Shown here: positions 19,401 through 27,273 of the stretch, piece by piece
Numbering within the stretch: the first letter of the stretch is position 1
How the letters are laid out: every line of letters starts with the position of its first letter
Assembly (NCBI GenBank): GCA_016713365.1
Contig: JADJPG010000055.1
Location: 1 to 48,147, forward strand
Source: Verrucomicrobiota bacterium
GTDB taxonomy: Bacteria; Verrucomicrobiota; Verrucomicrobiia; Limisphaerales; JADJPG01
DNA length: 48,147 bases
Direction of reading: 5' to 3'
Translations under genes and position numbers: made by a program
Notes under the pieces: model-generated
What the model was told of the DNA's origin: nothing
What the model saw: the letters and a program-made list of their open reading frames with translations, nothing else
Databases searched by the model: none

Positions 19401-20340
19401 GCCGGTGCGCCAGCGCGGTGATGGATTGTCGCCGCCGATTTCGGGCGGCAAGGAGACGTTCTACTTTTCGCCGAGCGGCAAGAGCGTGAAGCATCCCGTG
19501 ACGGGCGAGGCGATGACGCCGCGCCCGCCGGAAGGAAGCGCTCCGCCCGTGACGGACGAAGCCGACCCGCGACGTTCGCTGGCGGACTGGCTGACTACGC
19601 CGGAGAATCCGTTCTTTGCCCGCGCGGCGGTGAACCGGGTTTGGGCGGTGTTCTTTGGCCGCGGTCTGGTGGAGCCGGTGGATGATTTCCGCATCTCGAA
19701 TCCGTGTGTGAACCCGCCGCTTCTCGACGCGCTCGCGGCGGACTTCGCGGCGCACGGCTACGACTACAAGCATCTGATGCGAACCATCATGGAGTCGCGG
19801 TTGTATCAGCTCAGCTCGACGCCGAACGACAGCAACCTCGCCGACACACGGAACTTCTCCCGCGCCTACCGTCGCCGACTGCCGGCGGAAGTGTTGATGG
19901 ATGCGATCAATGATTTGACCGGCGTGCCGGATACATTTTCCGCGTTGCCCGCTGGTTCGCGTGCGACGCAGGCGTGGACCTACAAGATTGATTCGCAGTT
20001 GATGGATGCGTTCAGCCGGCCGAATCCCAGCAGCGACCCGCCGTGCGAACGCGACCAGCAGATGAGCGTGGTGCAGTCCTTGCACCTGATGAACTCGAAG
20101 GCGCTGCAGGCCAAGCTGGGCAACAAGAACGGTCGCGCCAGCCAGCTGGCGGCAAGTTCCAAATCGCCGGAGGAGATCGTCACGGAGCTGTATTTGGCGA
20201 CGTTGAGCCGCTTTCCAACGGCGGAGGAATTGAAGACGGCCACGGCGCCGTTCCACGCGGAGAAGGCGTCCCGGCAGGCGGCAACCGAGGATGTGTTCTG
20301 GGCATTGCTAAACTCGGCGGAGTTCGTGTTTAATCATTGA
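16435..20340 (+). CDS. PSCyt1-WD40-BIG2-PSCyt2-PSD1 mosaic protein
   Basis: This 1,301-residue secreted protein joins most of the planctomycete-type cytochrome modules. After a signal peptide comes a heme-binding PSCyt1 domain with C60-FS-C63-H64 (HNGEKHKGGLVL). A WD40 propeller spans about 160-460 (LRVFSVADGALVRSW, KIWDVALMKELSRLEGH). Around residue 614 is a second cysteine/histidine motif, C-NAGP-CH. A bacterial Ig-like (BIG2) domain lies at about 700-790, DUF1549/PSCyt2 at about 810-1010 (CAKCHHHP) and DUF1553/PSD1 from about 1050. The ATG at 16435 overlaps the previous gene by 14 bases; the ATG at 16456 gives a cleaner signal peptide and is a good alternative. Electron transfer coupled to extracellular substrate handling is inferred, not shown. 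Confidence 0.92.
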   Translation: MFWRELKMQGCRKNFWSLSLQRCVALLVWIGVVAFCRDVRAASANDAASHAAMRLLKAECFSCHNGEKHKGGLVLSSRERMLEGGDSGVVVVPGKPDASLLMKLLAKDADPHMPPKKQLTDAQMKTLRDWVKRGANWNEAALSEEEPVMPVSLVTLPTTYSPVLALALSPDGQRLAVGRGGRVVLHDVAQTNLPVLAEWPAHVDAVQSLAWSRDGRQLVSGAFRRVALWDAGTFQLIREWTNGLAGRISAVEFVGDAEPRLWVADSIEGRGGYLRVFSVADGALVRSWRAHEDSVFDLDLSRDGAQLVTTGGDKLIKIWDVALMKELSRLEGHAGQVLAVAFNTNATQVVSGGADHELKVWDVKTREKIIALGRHTAAVTAVAWPGEGKTIAATTDGGAAFTYKNLKAHTGEQSSASGDERRLGDGGDALFSVAVAADGKRIYAGGFDGVVSVWNSEGKLLTRLLAGTNSSAPMVVAAPVAPKKSARAKSDLPKVQPVSLKASAVVGLNAEPRKLVLSADAPTHGVLVTAATGDGFEWDVTGEAKFSAERSAPFEVTGAGTIRATRSGDGKLLVKFKNRALEVPVRVTGFEATNAPVPVSFLREVLPALSRAGCNAGPCHAKPEGQAGFKLSVFSYEPKADYHEIIREGRGRRIFPAAPEESLLLKKATTIVPHEGGLRFEKDSETYQLLVRWMREGMTYSVTNEPALQRIEVFPKNRRYKKSATQRLLVQAHYSDGSVRDVTRLAAFESNDKEIAKVDERGVMTLGKLAGQGVIVARYMGFVADSQVLVPAERQLTEADFAALPKNNFIDEKAYENFRRLGLLPSETCTDAEFLRRAKLDAIGLMPTPEDVRAFLDDKSPDKRRRFIAQVLEDPAYADYWANKWADLLRPNPDRVGVKSVFVLDQWLRESFRQNKPYDQFVREILLAEGSNHRDGPAVIYRDRREPPELTTMFTQLFLGTRFECAKCHHHPNEKWSQEDFYQFAAYFGPVRQRGDGLSPPISGGKETFYFSPSGKSVKHPVTGEAMTPRPPEGSAPPVTDEADPRRSLADWLTTPENPFFARAAVNRVWAVFFGRGLVEPVDDFRISNPCVNPPLLDALAADFAAHGYDYKHLMRTIMESRLYQLSSTPNDSNLADTRNFSRAYRRRLPAEVLMDAINDLTGVPDTFSALPAGSRATQAWTYKIDSQLMDAFSRPNPSSDPPCERDQQMSVVQSLHLMNSKALQAKLGNKNGRASQLAASSKSPEEIVTELYLATLSRFPTAEELKTATAPFHAEKASRQAATEDVFWALLNSAEFVFNH

Positions 20341-20382
20341 AAGCCCTATGAAGCGAATTCAGTTTCGCGCCGTCTGATTTCC

Positions 20383-21729
20383 ATGTCTCGCCTGACTCAC
20401 AACTGCGCCGGAATGCCGCGCCGGGATTTTCTCCAGCTCGGCATCGGTGGCGTGCTGGGCTTGGGACTGACCGATCTGCTGCGTCTCCGCGCCGGCGCCA
20501 GCCAGGCGAAGGCGCCGTTGGTGAACGCCGCTGGCAAGCAGATCAATTGCATCATGGTCTGGCTCGACGGCGGGCCGTCGCATTTCGAGACGTTCGATCT
20601 CAAGCCGGACGCGCCGTCCGAGATTCGCGGTGACTTCAAGACCATCCCGACTGCTGTTCCCGGAGTTCATTTCAGCGAAGCCGTCCCAGAGCTGGCGAAG
20701 ATCGCGGACAAGTTCACGGTCGTCCGCTCCATCTGCCACAAGGATCCGAACCATGGCGGCGGCAATCACTACATGATGACCGGTGCGCCAACCCCGGTGC
20801 CGGTCGCTTGCGGCGCGTTCGTGACGTTTCATCCGTCGTTCGGTTCGGTGGTGTCGCATCATCGTGGAGTGCGGGATGGCATGCCGGCCTACACGTCGTT
20901 GCCGCAGGTTTCCCGCAGCGGTGGCCCCAATTTCCTCGGCGGCAAACACGCGCCGTTTGTCATTGATGGATCGCCGAACTCGTCCGGGTTTAAAGTCCGC
21001 GATGTGGTGTTGCCGTCCGAAATCAGCGAGAGCCGCGCGACCTCGCGCCGGGAGCTTCGCGCTTCTCTGGATCGGATGAAGCGTTACGCGGACACGCTGG
21101 CGGATGATCCGGCGGTGAGTTTCGATCAGTATTACCAGCAGGGCGTCGATCTGGTTCTTTCTGCGAAGGCGCAGGCGGCGTTCGACATCCACAAGGAGAA
21201 CGAAAAGGTCCGCGACGGCTACGGTCGGAACGATTTCGGTCAGCGTTTGCTCATGGCTCGGCGGTTGGTCGAGGTGGGCGTGTCGTGGGTGACGGTTTAT
21301 TCCGGTGGCTGGGATCATCACACGAAGTTGTTTGAAGCGTACAAGGGCGACACGGTGAAGCGGCTCGATCTCGGAGTTGCCGCCTTGATCAAGGATCTCG
21401 ACGAACGCGGATTGCTCGACACGACGATGGTCCTGTTGCTCGGCGAGTTTGGTCGCACGCCGAAGGTGAACAAGGACGCGGGTCGCGATCACTGGCCGCA
21501 CGCGATGTCGGTGCTGATGGCCGGCGGCGGCATTCCGCGCGGGCAAATCGTAGGCGCGACGGACGCGAAGGGTTATCACGCCTCGGAGAATGTTTACCGG
21601 CCGGAAGATTTCGCGGCGTCGATCTACACCAAGATGGGCATCGATCACGCGCAGGTCCTGCATACAAACACGGGTCGCCCGGTTCAATTGGTGAGCAATG
21701 GACGCATCATCAAGGAACTGTTTGCGTAG
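20383..21729 (+). CDS. DUF1501 protein with twin-arginine signal, second of three
   Basis: The signal region MPRRDFLQLGIGGVLGLGLTDLLRL shows a twin-arginine motif. DUF1501 features are INCIMVWLDGGPSHFETFDLKP, VRSICHKDPNHGGGNHYMMTG, LLGEFGRTPKVNKDAGRDHW and YRPEDFAASIYTKMGID. This is the shorter subtype of the family (448 residues), which ends with VQLVSNGRIIKELF. The nearest upstream gene is the mosaic PSCyt/PSD1 protein, 42 bases away, and these two probably form a functional pair. The export route implies folding before secretion. Metal-dependent hydrolase activity is suggested by the fold but unproven. Confidence 0.92.
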   Translation: MSRLTHNCAGMPRRDFLQLGIGGVLGLGLTDLLRLRAGASQAKAPLVNAAGKQINCIMVWLDGGPSHFETFDLKPDAPSEIRGDFKTIPTAVPGVHFSEAVPELAKIADKFTVVRSICHKDPNHGGGNHYMMTGAPTPVPVACGAFVTFHPSFGSVVSHHRGVRDGMPAYTSLPQVSRSGGPNFLGGKHAPFVIDGSPNSSGFKVRDVVLPSEISESRATSRRELRASLDRMKRYADTLADDPAVSFDQYYQQGVDLVLSAKAQAAFDIHKENEKVRDGYGRNDFGQRLLMARRLVEVGVSWVTVYSGGWDHHTKLFEAYKGDTVKRLDLGVAALIKDLDERGLLDTTMVLLLGEFGRTPKVNKDAGRDHWPHAMSVLMAGGGIPRGQIVGATDAKGYHASENVYRPEDFAASIYTKMGIDHAQVLHTNTGRPVQLVSNGRIIKELFA

Positions 21730-22615
21730 CTTGCTGGCCCGAGCTTTCAGTCTTCGTTTTCGGTCTGCGAACGCGTGCTTCTTCGCCGCGTGGCTCGTTT
21801 CAAACTCCGCCGACGCCGCGGCGCCTGTCCTCGACCATCTCTTTCCCGCCGCTGTTCAGGTCGGCACCACCAATGTCGTCACTGCTGTCGGGAAGTTCGA
21901 TCCGTGGCCGGCGAAGATTTGGGTGGATGCACCGGGGATTGTCTTCAAGGCGGAGACGAACAGCGGCAAGTTTTCGGTCGAGGTGGCGGCCGACGCTCCC
22001 GTCGGCGGACATCTCGTGCGACTCTATAATGAACAGGGTGTGAGCGGGCTGCGTTTCCTCGTGGTCACGAAGGAGCGGCAGACCGAGGAGGTGGAGCCGA
22101 ACAACGAGTTCAAGAAGCCTCAGATGATCGATGCGTTTCCGGCGTTCATCAACGGCCGGCTGGAAAAGTCCGGGGACGTGGATTCCTACGCGGTCGCGCT
22201 GGAAGTCGGGCAGACGCTTGTGGCGTCCGTCGAGGCCTACACGTTGGCGTCGCCGGTGGATGCGGTCCTGCGCGTCGTCGATGCGCGCGGCGTTCAGGTG
22301 GCGTGGAATCACGACGGCGGTCCGACGCTCGATCCCTTCCTCACGTGGACGGCCAAGTCGGCCGGAACCTACGTGGTGCAAGTCTTCGGCTTTGGTTATC
22401 CGGCGGACTCGTCGGTGAACTTCGTCGGCAACGCGAAGTGCGTTTATCGTCTGCATCTGTCGCGCGGTCCCTACGTGAACCACACTGTGCCGCTCGGTGT
22501 GCCGCGGGGAAGGAAGAGGACGTTGGAGTTGGTCGGCTGGAATCTGCCTGCGCCGGCGTCGGTGGAGTTTGACGCTACCACGGTGGCTGGTGACCGGTCC
22601 GAAGCCCGGCTCTGA
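21698..22615 (+). CDS. Pre-peptidase C-terminal (PPC) domain protein, N-terminal part (frameshifted)
   Basis: This secreted beta-rich protein begins with a signal-like segment (SANACFFAAWLVSNSADAAA). An Ig-like domain follows (LDHLFPAAVQVGTTNVVTAVG), then a PPC domain with the family hallmark VEPNNEFKKPQ and SGDVDSYAVALEVGQTLV. The ATG at 21698 would overlap the DUF1501 gene by 32 bases; the in-frame TTG at 21731, directly after its stop, is an alternative. The coding match ends near 22590, and the same protein continues one base out of frame to 23441, so one surplus base (or two missing) lies between about 22575 and 22610. Such PPC proteins commonly accompany PSD1/DUF1501 pairs; the role is unknown. 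Confidence 0.8.
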   Translation: MDASSRNCLRSLLARAFSLRFRSANACFFAAWLVSNSADAAAPVLDHLFPAAVQVGTTNVVTAVGKFDPWPAKIWVDAPGIVFKAETNSGKFSVEVAADAPVGGHLVRLYNEQGVSGLRFLVVTKERQTEEVEPNNEFKKPQMIDAFPAFINGRLEKSGDVDSYAVALEVGQTLVASVEAYTLASPVDAVLRVVDARGVQVAWNHDGGPTLDPFLTWTAKSAGTYVVQVFGFGYPADSSVNFVGNAKCVYRLHLSRGPYVNHTVPLGVPRGRKRTLELVGWNLPAPASVEFDATTVAGDRSEARL

Positions 22616-23441
22616 TTGGAAAAGGTTTTCCAACGAAGTTCAGCTGACGGTCGTGGACGGCGAGATGTTGGTGGAGCGGGAACCAAATGACACGGCGTCC
22701 GACACGAACCGCATCATGCTGCCGTGCGGCGTCACGGGGCGAATTGACCGAGCAGGGGATGTGGATCGATTTCCGTTCACCGCAAGGAAGGACGCCAAGT
22801 GGCTGATCAATGTCGAAGCGGTTGCGCTCTGCTTTCCGCTCGATGCCTGGGTGAGGATTGAAGACGCCCAGGGCAAGGAGCTGGCGAAGAACGACGGGGC
22901 TACCGGTGTGGACCCCAAGCTGGAATGGACAGCTCCGGCCGACGGTGAATTTGTCGTCGTGGTGGGCAATCGGCTCCAACGCGGCGGGGCGGAATTTCGT
23001 TACCACCTGCTGGCGCGACCAGCGAAGCCGGAATTGCGCGTGACGCTCACCGACTCCGCTCTCGCGTTAACGCCCGGCCAAACCAATGACTTCAAAGTGG
23101 CGCTGAAACGCCTGCACGGCTTCGCGGGTGAACTGAAAGTGGCGGCAACCAATCTTCCGCCGGGACTGAGTGTCGAGCCGGTGGCGGTGGCGGCGAAGGA
23201 CAATGAAGCGGTGCTGAAGTTTGTCGCTTCGACCAACGCTCCGCCGTGGAGCGGGTCGTTGCAGATCTCGGCGACGGAAACGAACGGGCGTCCTCACCGC
23301 GCTGTGTTCGAGCTGACCAGTGCCACGGTGAACAACGGCGTGCCAGGCGGTTACCAGCGGTTGGTGGTGGAGTCCACAGATCAGCTTTGGCTGACGGTGC
23401 TGCCGGCGCCGAAGCCCAAGTCGGACGAGAAAAAGAAGTAG
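22590..23441 (+). CDS. PPC-domain protein, C-terminal part (frameshifted)
   Basis: This is the continuation of the gene beginning at 21698. It carries a second PPC domain (VEREPNDTASDTNRI, GRIDRAGDVDRFPFTARKDAKWLINVEA, YHLLARPAKPELRV). It ends with an Ig-like domain (LTPGQTNDFKVALKRLHGFAGELKVAATNLPPGLSVEP) and a lysine-rich tail. With the frame restored, the protein would be roughly 570 residues with two PPC domains, which suits a surface or periplasmic binding protein. No catalytic motif is seen. The palindromic regulatory candidate starts 4 bases after the stop. Confidence 0.8.
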   Translation: MTGPKPGSDWKRFSNEVQLTVVDGEMLVEREPNDTASDTNRIMLPCGVTGRIDRAGDVDRFPFTARKDAKWLINVEAVALCFPLDAWVRIEDAQGKELAKNDGATGVDPKLEWTAPADGEFVVVVGNRLQRGGAEFRYHLLARPAKPELRVTLTDSALALTPGQTNDFKVALKRLHGFAGELKVAATNLPPGLSVEPVAVAAKDNEAVLKFVASTNAPPWSGSLQISATETNGRPHRAVFELTSATVNNGVPGGYQRLVVESTDQLWLTVLPAPKPKSDEKKK

Positions 23442-23444
23442 GGG

Positions 23445-23462
23445 TCCCCCCGAATGAGGGTA
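23445..23462 (-). promoter_or_regulatory. Candidate NarL/LuxR-type operator upstream of the third PSCyt/PSD1 gene
   Basis: On the minus strand this site reads TACCCTCATTCGGGGGGA, a near palindrome with C-run and G-run half sites around a central ATTC. It matches 16 of 18 bases of the site at 43194-43211. It lies about 98 bases before the ATG at 23561 and about 119 before the ATG at 23582. NarL-type regulators bind inverted TACC-type heptamers, so I infer binding by the response regulator encoded at 42538. No T-run follows it, which argues against a terminator. Confidence 0.45.
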
Positions 23463-23497
23463 TGGCTGGCAGGACTTAAGTAGACGATGCTACGACC

Positions 23498-23557
23498 ATG
23501 AATTCACTTGCCGCTGCCTGGTGGAATGCCGTCGTTGAACTGAACCTCAACGCCTGA
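23498..23557 (+). CDS. Possible 19-residue leader ORF before the third PSCyt/PSD1 gene
   Basis: A short frame (ATG 23498 to TGA 23555-23557) ends three bases before the ATG at 23561 and is in the same reading frame. It contains a Trp-Trp pair and is otherwise hydrophobic. It may be a translated leader coupled to the large gene, or only chance. No ribosome binding site is obvious. Confidence 0.2.
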   Translation: MNSLAAAWWNAVVELNLNA

Positions 23558-23560
23558 AGA

Positions 23561-24383
23561 ATGACTTTGCCGATGGCCTCAATGAATCATTTCAAACGAC
23601 ACTTTGGGATTGGACTGCGTAACGCGATTTGCGCGGCGTCGAGTCTGGTCGTCGGGCAGCTCATCACTGCGCTGGCTGGCGCGGCGACGGTGGATGTCAC
23701 CAAACTCCCTCCAGCTGCGACCCGTCCTGTCGAGTTCGTGAGGGATGTTCAGCCGATCTTCACGAAGTCGTGTGTCTCCTGTCACGGTCCAGAAAAGCAG
23801 AAGGGCGGGTATCGACTCGATTCTCCTGCGGCGACGCTGAAAGGTGGCGAAGCTTACTCGCCTGCGATCAAGCCCGGTGACAGCGCGGGCAGTCCGCTGA
23901 TTCATCTCGTCGCCGGACTCGTGCCGGACTCGCTCATGCCGGCGAAGGGCGATCCGCTTACCTCGGAACAGGTCGGCCTGCTGCGCGCGTGGATTGATCA
24001 GGGGGCGAAGTTTCCCGAGGACGCTGTCGCGAAAACTGACGTCGATCCGATCAAATCGCACTGGTCGTTCCAGCCCGTGAAACGCCCGGCGGTTCCGGCA
24101 CTCGCAAATCGTAAATCCGAAACCGTAAATCCCATCGACGCCTTCGTCCGCGCCAAGCTCACCGAGAGCAAGCTGACGCCGTCACGAGAAGCGGATCGCA
24201 CCTCGCTCATTCGTCGGATCTACTTCGTGATGCTCGGTGTGCCGCCGACGCCGGAGGAAGTCTCTGCGTTCGTGGCGGACAAGAAGCCGCAGGCTTTTGA
24301 ACGGCTCGTGGATCGCGTGCTGGACGACCCACGCTACGGTGAACGCTGGGGCCGGCACTGGCTCGATGTGGTGCGCTTCGCCG
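23561..24383 (+). CDS. Third PSCyt1-PSCyt2-PSD1 protein, N-terminal part (frameshifted)
   Basis: After a signal peptide (ICAASSLVVGQLITALAGAA) there is a PSCyt1 cytochrome domain with FTKSCVSCHGPEKQKGGYRLDS, giving the heme motif C-VS-CH. The DUF1549/PSCyt2 domain begins with PIDAFVRAKLTESKLTPSREADRTSLIRRIYF and GERWGRHWLDVVRFA. The in-frame ATGs at 23573 and 23582 are alternative starts, and 23582 gives the neatest signal peptide. The frame is lost at 24383-24384, where GCCGGAGAGC has one extra G compared with the expected GCC GAG AGC (AESNGFE). The protein continues in the fragment starting at 24384. The upstream palindrome suggests its own promoter inside the gene cluster. Confidence 0.85.
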
Positions 24384-25820
24384 GAGAGCAATGGCTTCGA
24401 GACGAATCGCGAGCGGCTCAACGCGTGGCGTTTCCGCGACTACGTCATCGCCGCGTTCAACAGCGACAAGCCCTACGATCAGTTCGTGCGCGAACAGATC
24501 GCCGGCGACGCGTTCGGCGCGGATGTCGCGACTGGATTTCTCGTCGGCGGCCCGGTGGACATCGTCGGCAGTCCGGACATCACCCTCACGCTCCAGCAGC
24601 GCGCGGACGAAATCGACGACATGGTCGGCACGACGGGCACGGCCTTCATGGGACTTACGCTGGGCTGCGTGCGCTGTCATACGCACAAGTTCGATCCCAT
24701 CACCCATCGCGAGTATTACTCGATGGCCGCGATCTTCGCCGGGGTGCAGCACGGCGAACGCGCGTTGCCGCTGCCGAAGGATCGCGCGGCGGGTCTGGCG
24801 AAACTCGACGATCGCATCAAGGATCTGGAACGACACCTGGCGCGGTTCATCCCGAAGGCCACGCCGCTGGTGTCGACGAACGTTCCCGGCAAACCGCTGC
24901 GTCCGGCTGTGAACGCGGTGAGGAATGAGGATGCCTTCGCGCCGGTCGAGGCGAAGTTTCTGCGCTTCACCATTCTCGCGGCCACGGGCGGCGAGCCGTG
25001 CATTGATGAACTGGAAGTGTGGTCGGACGCTCGCAATGTGGCGCTGGCCACGAATGGCGCGAAGGCCACGGCTTCCGGGAGCCTCGCGGGCTACGAGATT
25101 CATAAGCTCGCGCACGTGAACGACGGCAAGGCCGGGAACAGTCGCTCGTGGATTGCGAGCGAGTCTGGGCGCGGCTGGGTGCAGTTGGAGTTCGCGAAGG
25201 CCGAGCGCATCGAACGCGTCGTGTGGGGACGCGACCGCGACGGGCAGTTCAAGGATCGTCTGGCCACGAACTATCGCATCGAGGCGGCGGTAACCACGAA
25301 CGAGTGGAAGCTGGTGTCCAGCTCGGCCGACCGCGAGCCGTTCAAGGGCAAGACGGAGAAGCCAGCCGGGCCGACGTATCGATTCGAAGGCTGGCCGGTG
25401 GCGGAGGCCGATCAGGGCAGGCAGTGGCTGGCCGAGTTGGAGAAGGTGCGCAAGCAGCGTTCTGAGCTGGCGAAGGCGCCAATGATTTATGCCGGGAATT
25501 TTTCGCAGCCCGGCGCGACGCACCGGCTGCATCGCGGCGACCCGATGCAGAAGCGCGAGACGGTGCCGCCGGGCACGCTGGCGATTTTCAATCCGCTCAC
25601 GCTCGCGACGAACACGCCGGAGCAGGAACGCCGGGTGGCGCTCGCGAAGTGGATTGCGAGTCCGGAGAACCCGCTGACGGCCCGCGTGATCGTGAACCGC
25701 ATCTGGCAGCATCATTTCGGAGTCGGGCTGGTCACCACGCCGAATGATTTTGGCAAGAACGGCGCGCGGCCGACGCATCCGGAACTGCTCGACTGGCTGG
25801 CGAGCGAGCTGGTCGCGAAG
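24384..25820 (+). CDS. Third PSCyt1-PSCyt2-PSD1 protein, central part with discoidin-like insert
   Basis: This stretch continues PSCyt2 (ESNGFETNRERLNAWRFRDYVIAAFN, then GCVRCHTHKFDPITHREYY). About 24.93-25.36 kb encodes an inserted F5/8-type C (discoidin-like) module: PVEAKFLRFTI, GEPCIDELEVW, VNDGKAGNSRSWIAS, VVWGRDRDGQFKDRL. This module is strikingly like the N-terminal sensor module of the histidine kinase at 39000. After it comes the start of DUF1553/PSD1 (NPLTARVIVNRIWQHHFGVGLV, PNDFGKNGARPTHPELLDWLASELVAK). The match ends at 25820. The next residues, GWSIK and then LQRQILTSATWRQSS, appear in two successive other frames, so two single-base changes lie at about 25821 and 25837. Confidence 0.85.
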
Positions 25821-25837
25821 CGGCTGGAGCATCAAGG

Positions 25838-26461
25838 CTGCAGCGGCAGATCCTGACCTCGGCGACCTGGCGGCAATCCAGCGCGCCGCGTGATGAGGCG
25901 TTGAAGGTCGATGCCGCGAGCCGGTTGCTCTGGCGTTTCCCGCCGCGTCGATTGGAGGCGGAGGGCATTCGCGACAGCATTCTCGCGGTGAGCGGCAATC
26001 TGGATCGCGCGACGGGCGGCCCGAGCTTTTTCCTGCACGAGGTGGATCGTGAGAACGTCTATCACTATCAGCCGAAGGAGAAGTTCGGTCCGGCCGAAAC
26101 GCGGCGCATGGTTTACGCGTTCAAGGTGCGCATGGAGCAGGACGGCATCTTCGGCTCGTTCGATTGCCCGGACGGCAGCCTGGTGATGCCGAAGCGCAGT
26201 GTCTCGACGACGCCGTTGCAGGCGCTGAACCTCTTCAACAGTCGCTTCATTCTCGACCAATCCGAAACCTTCGCCGCGCGGTTGCGCAAGGAATCGGGCG
26301 ACGACATCGCCGCGCAGGTGCGCCAGGCCTGGCAGCTGGCCTTCAATCGCGCGCCCGAGAAATCCGAGGTGAAGGGAGCCGTCGAGTTTGCGAAGGCGGA
26401 GGGACTGCCGGCGTTCTGTCGCGCGGTGCTGAACGCGAACGAATTCCTTTTCATCCCATGA
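25838..26461 (+). CDS. Third PSCyt1-PSCyt2-PSD1 protein, C-terminal part (frameshifted)
   Basis: This stretch encodes the rest of the DUF1553/PSD1 domain: LQRQILTSATWRQSS, RRLEAEGIRDSILAVSGNLD, GSFDCPDGSLVMPKRSVSTTPLQALNLFNS and the terminal FCRAVLNANEFLFIP, the usual family ending. Its stop overlaps the start of the next DUF1501 gene (ATGA at 26458-26461), the same arrangement as the first pair in the cluster. With all frames restored the whole protein would be about 960 residues, a normal family length, so this looks like one intact gene with consensus errors rather than decay. Confidence 0.85.
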   Translation: MQRQILTSATWRQSSAPRDEALKVDAASRLLWRFPPRRLEAEGIRDSILAVSGNLDRATGGPSFFLHEVDRENVYHYQPKEKFGPAETRRMVYAFKVRMEQDGIFGSFDCPDGSLVMPKRSVSTTPLQALNLFNSRFILDQSETFAARLRKESGDDIAAQVRQAWQLAFNRAPEKSEVKGAVEFAKAEGLPAFCRAVLNANEFLFIP

Positions 26462-27245
26462 GTGAACCATTTTCCCGAACTTCAACAGCCCGCTGCTCAA
26501 TCGCCGTCGCTTTCTCTCCGACGCCGGCATTGGGCTTGGCGCGATCGCGCTGACCTCGATTCTCGGACGCCACGGTTTGCTCGCGGCGAATCTGGGCGGG
26601 AAGGAATCCATTCGTCCTGTCATCCAGCCCGGCAGTCCGTATGCGGCGCGGCAGCCGCACTTCACGCCGAAGGCGAAGAACGTGCTCGTCATTTTCTCCA
26701 GCGGCGGTTGCAGCCATCTCGACACGTTCGACTACAAGCCAGAGCTGATCCGGCGTCACGGCCAGCCGATGCCGGGTAACGAAAAGCTAATTACCTTCCA
26801 GGGCGAGCAAGGCGCGCTGACCAAGAGCCCGTGGGAATTTCGCCCGCGCGGCCAGTGCGGGAAGATGGTTTCTGATCTGGTGCCGCATCTCGGTGGGTTG
26901 GTGGACGAGATGGCGTTCATCCACTCGATGCAGGGCAAGACCAACACCCACGGCCCGGGCGAGAACTTCATGTCGACGGGCTACACGCTCGACGGCTTTC
27001 CCAGCATGGGCGCGTGGGTGACCTACGCGCTCGGCAGCGAGGACCAGAGCCTGCCGGCGTATGTGGCGATTCCCGATCCGCGCGGCAAGCCGCAGAACAG
27101 CGTGAACAACTGGGGCCCGGGCTTTTTGCCGGCGGCGTTCCAGGGCACGGAGTTCAACGCGACGAACCCGATTCGCAATCTCGCGCAGCCCGGCGACATT
27201 CCGGCGGCTCGCGACCAGGCGACGCGCGACTTTCTGCAAAGCTGA
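26458..27245 (+). CDS. DUF1501 protein, third of three, N-terminal part (frameshifted)
   Basis: The ATG overlaps the preceding stop. Only the first few codons are in this frame. A missing T in the run at 26470-26473 shifts the rest, after which NSPLLNRRRFLSDAGIGLGAIALTSILG provides the twin-arginine signal. DUF1501 features follow: VLVIFSSGGCSHLDTFDYKPELI, SMQGKTNTHGPGENFMSTGYTLDGFPSMGAWVTYALGS and NNWGPGFLPAAFQGTEFNAT. The frame stops at 27243-27245 because an A is missing in CAAAG; the expected reading is LQKLNEQHAQRFPG. It pairs with the PSCyt/PSD1 protein encoded just before. Confidence 0.83.
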
Positions 27246-27273
27246 ACGAGCAACACGCGCAGCGTTTCCCGGC

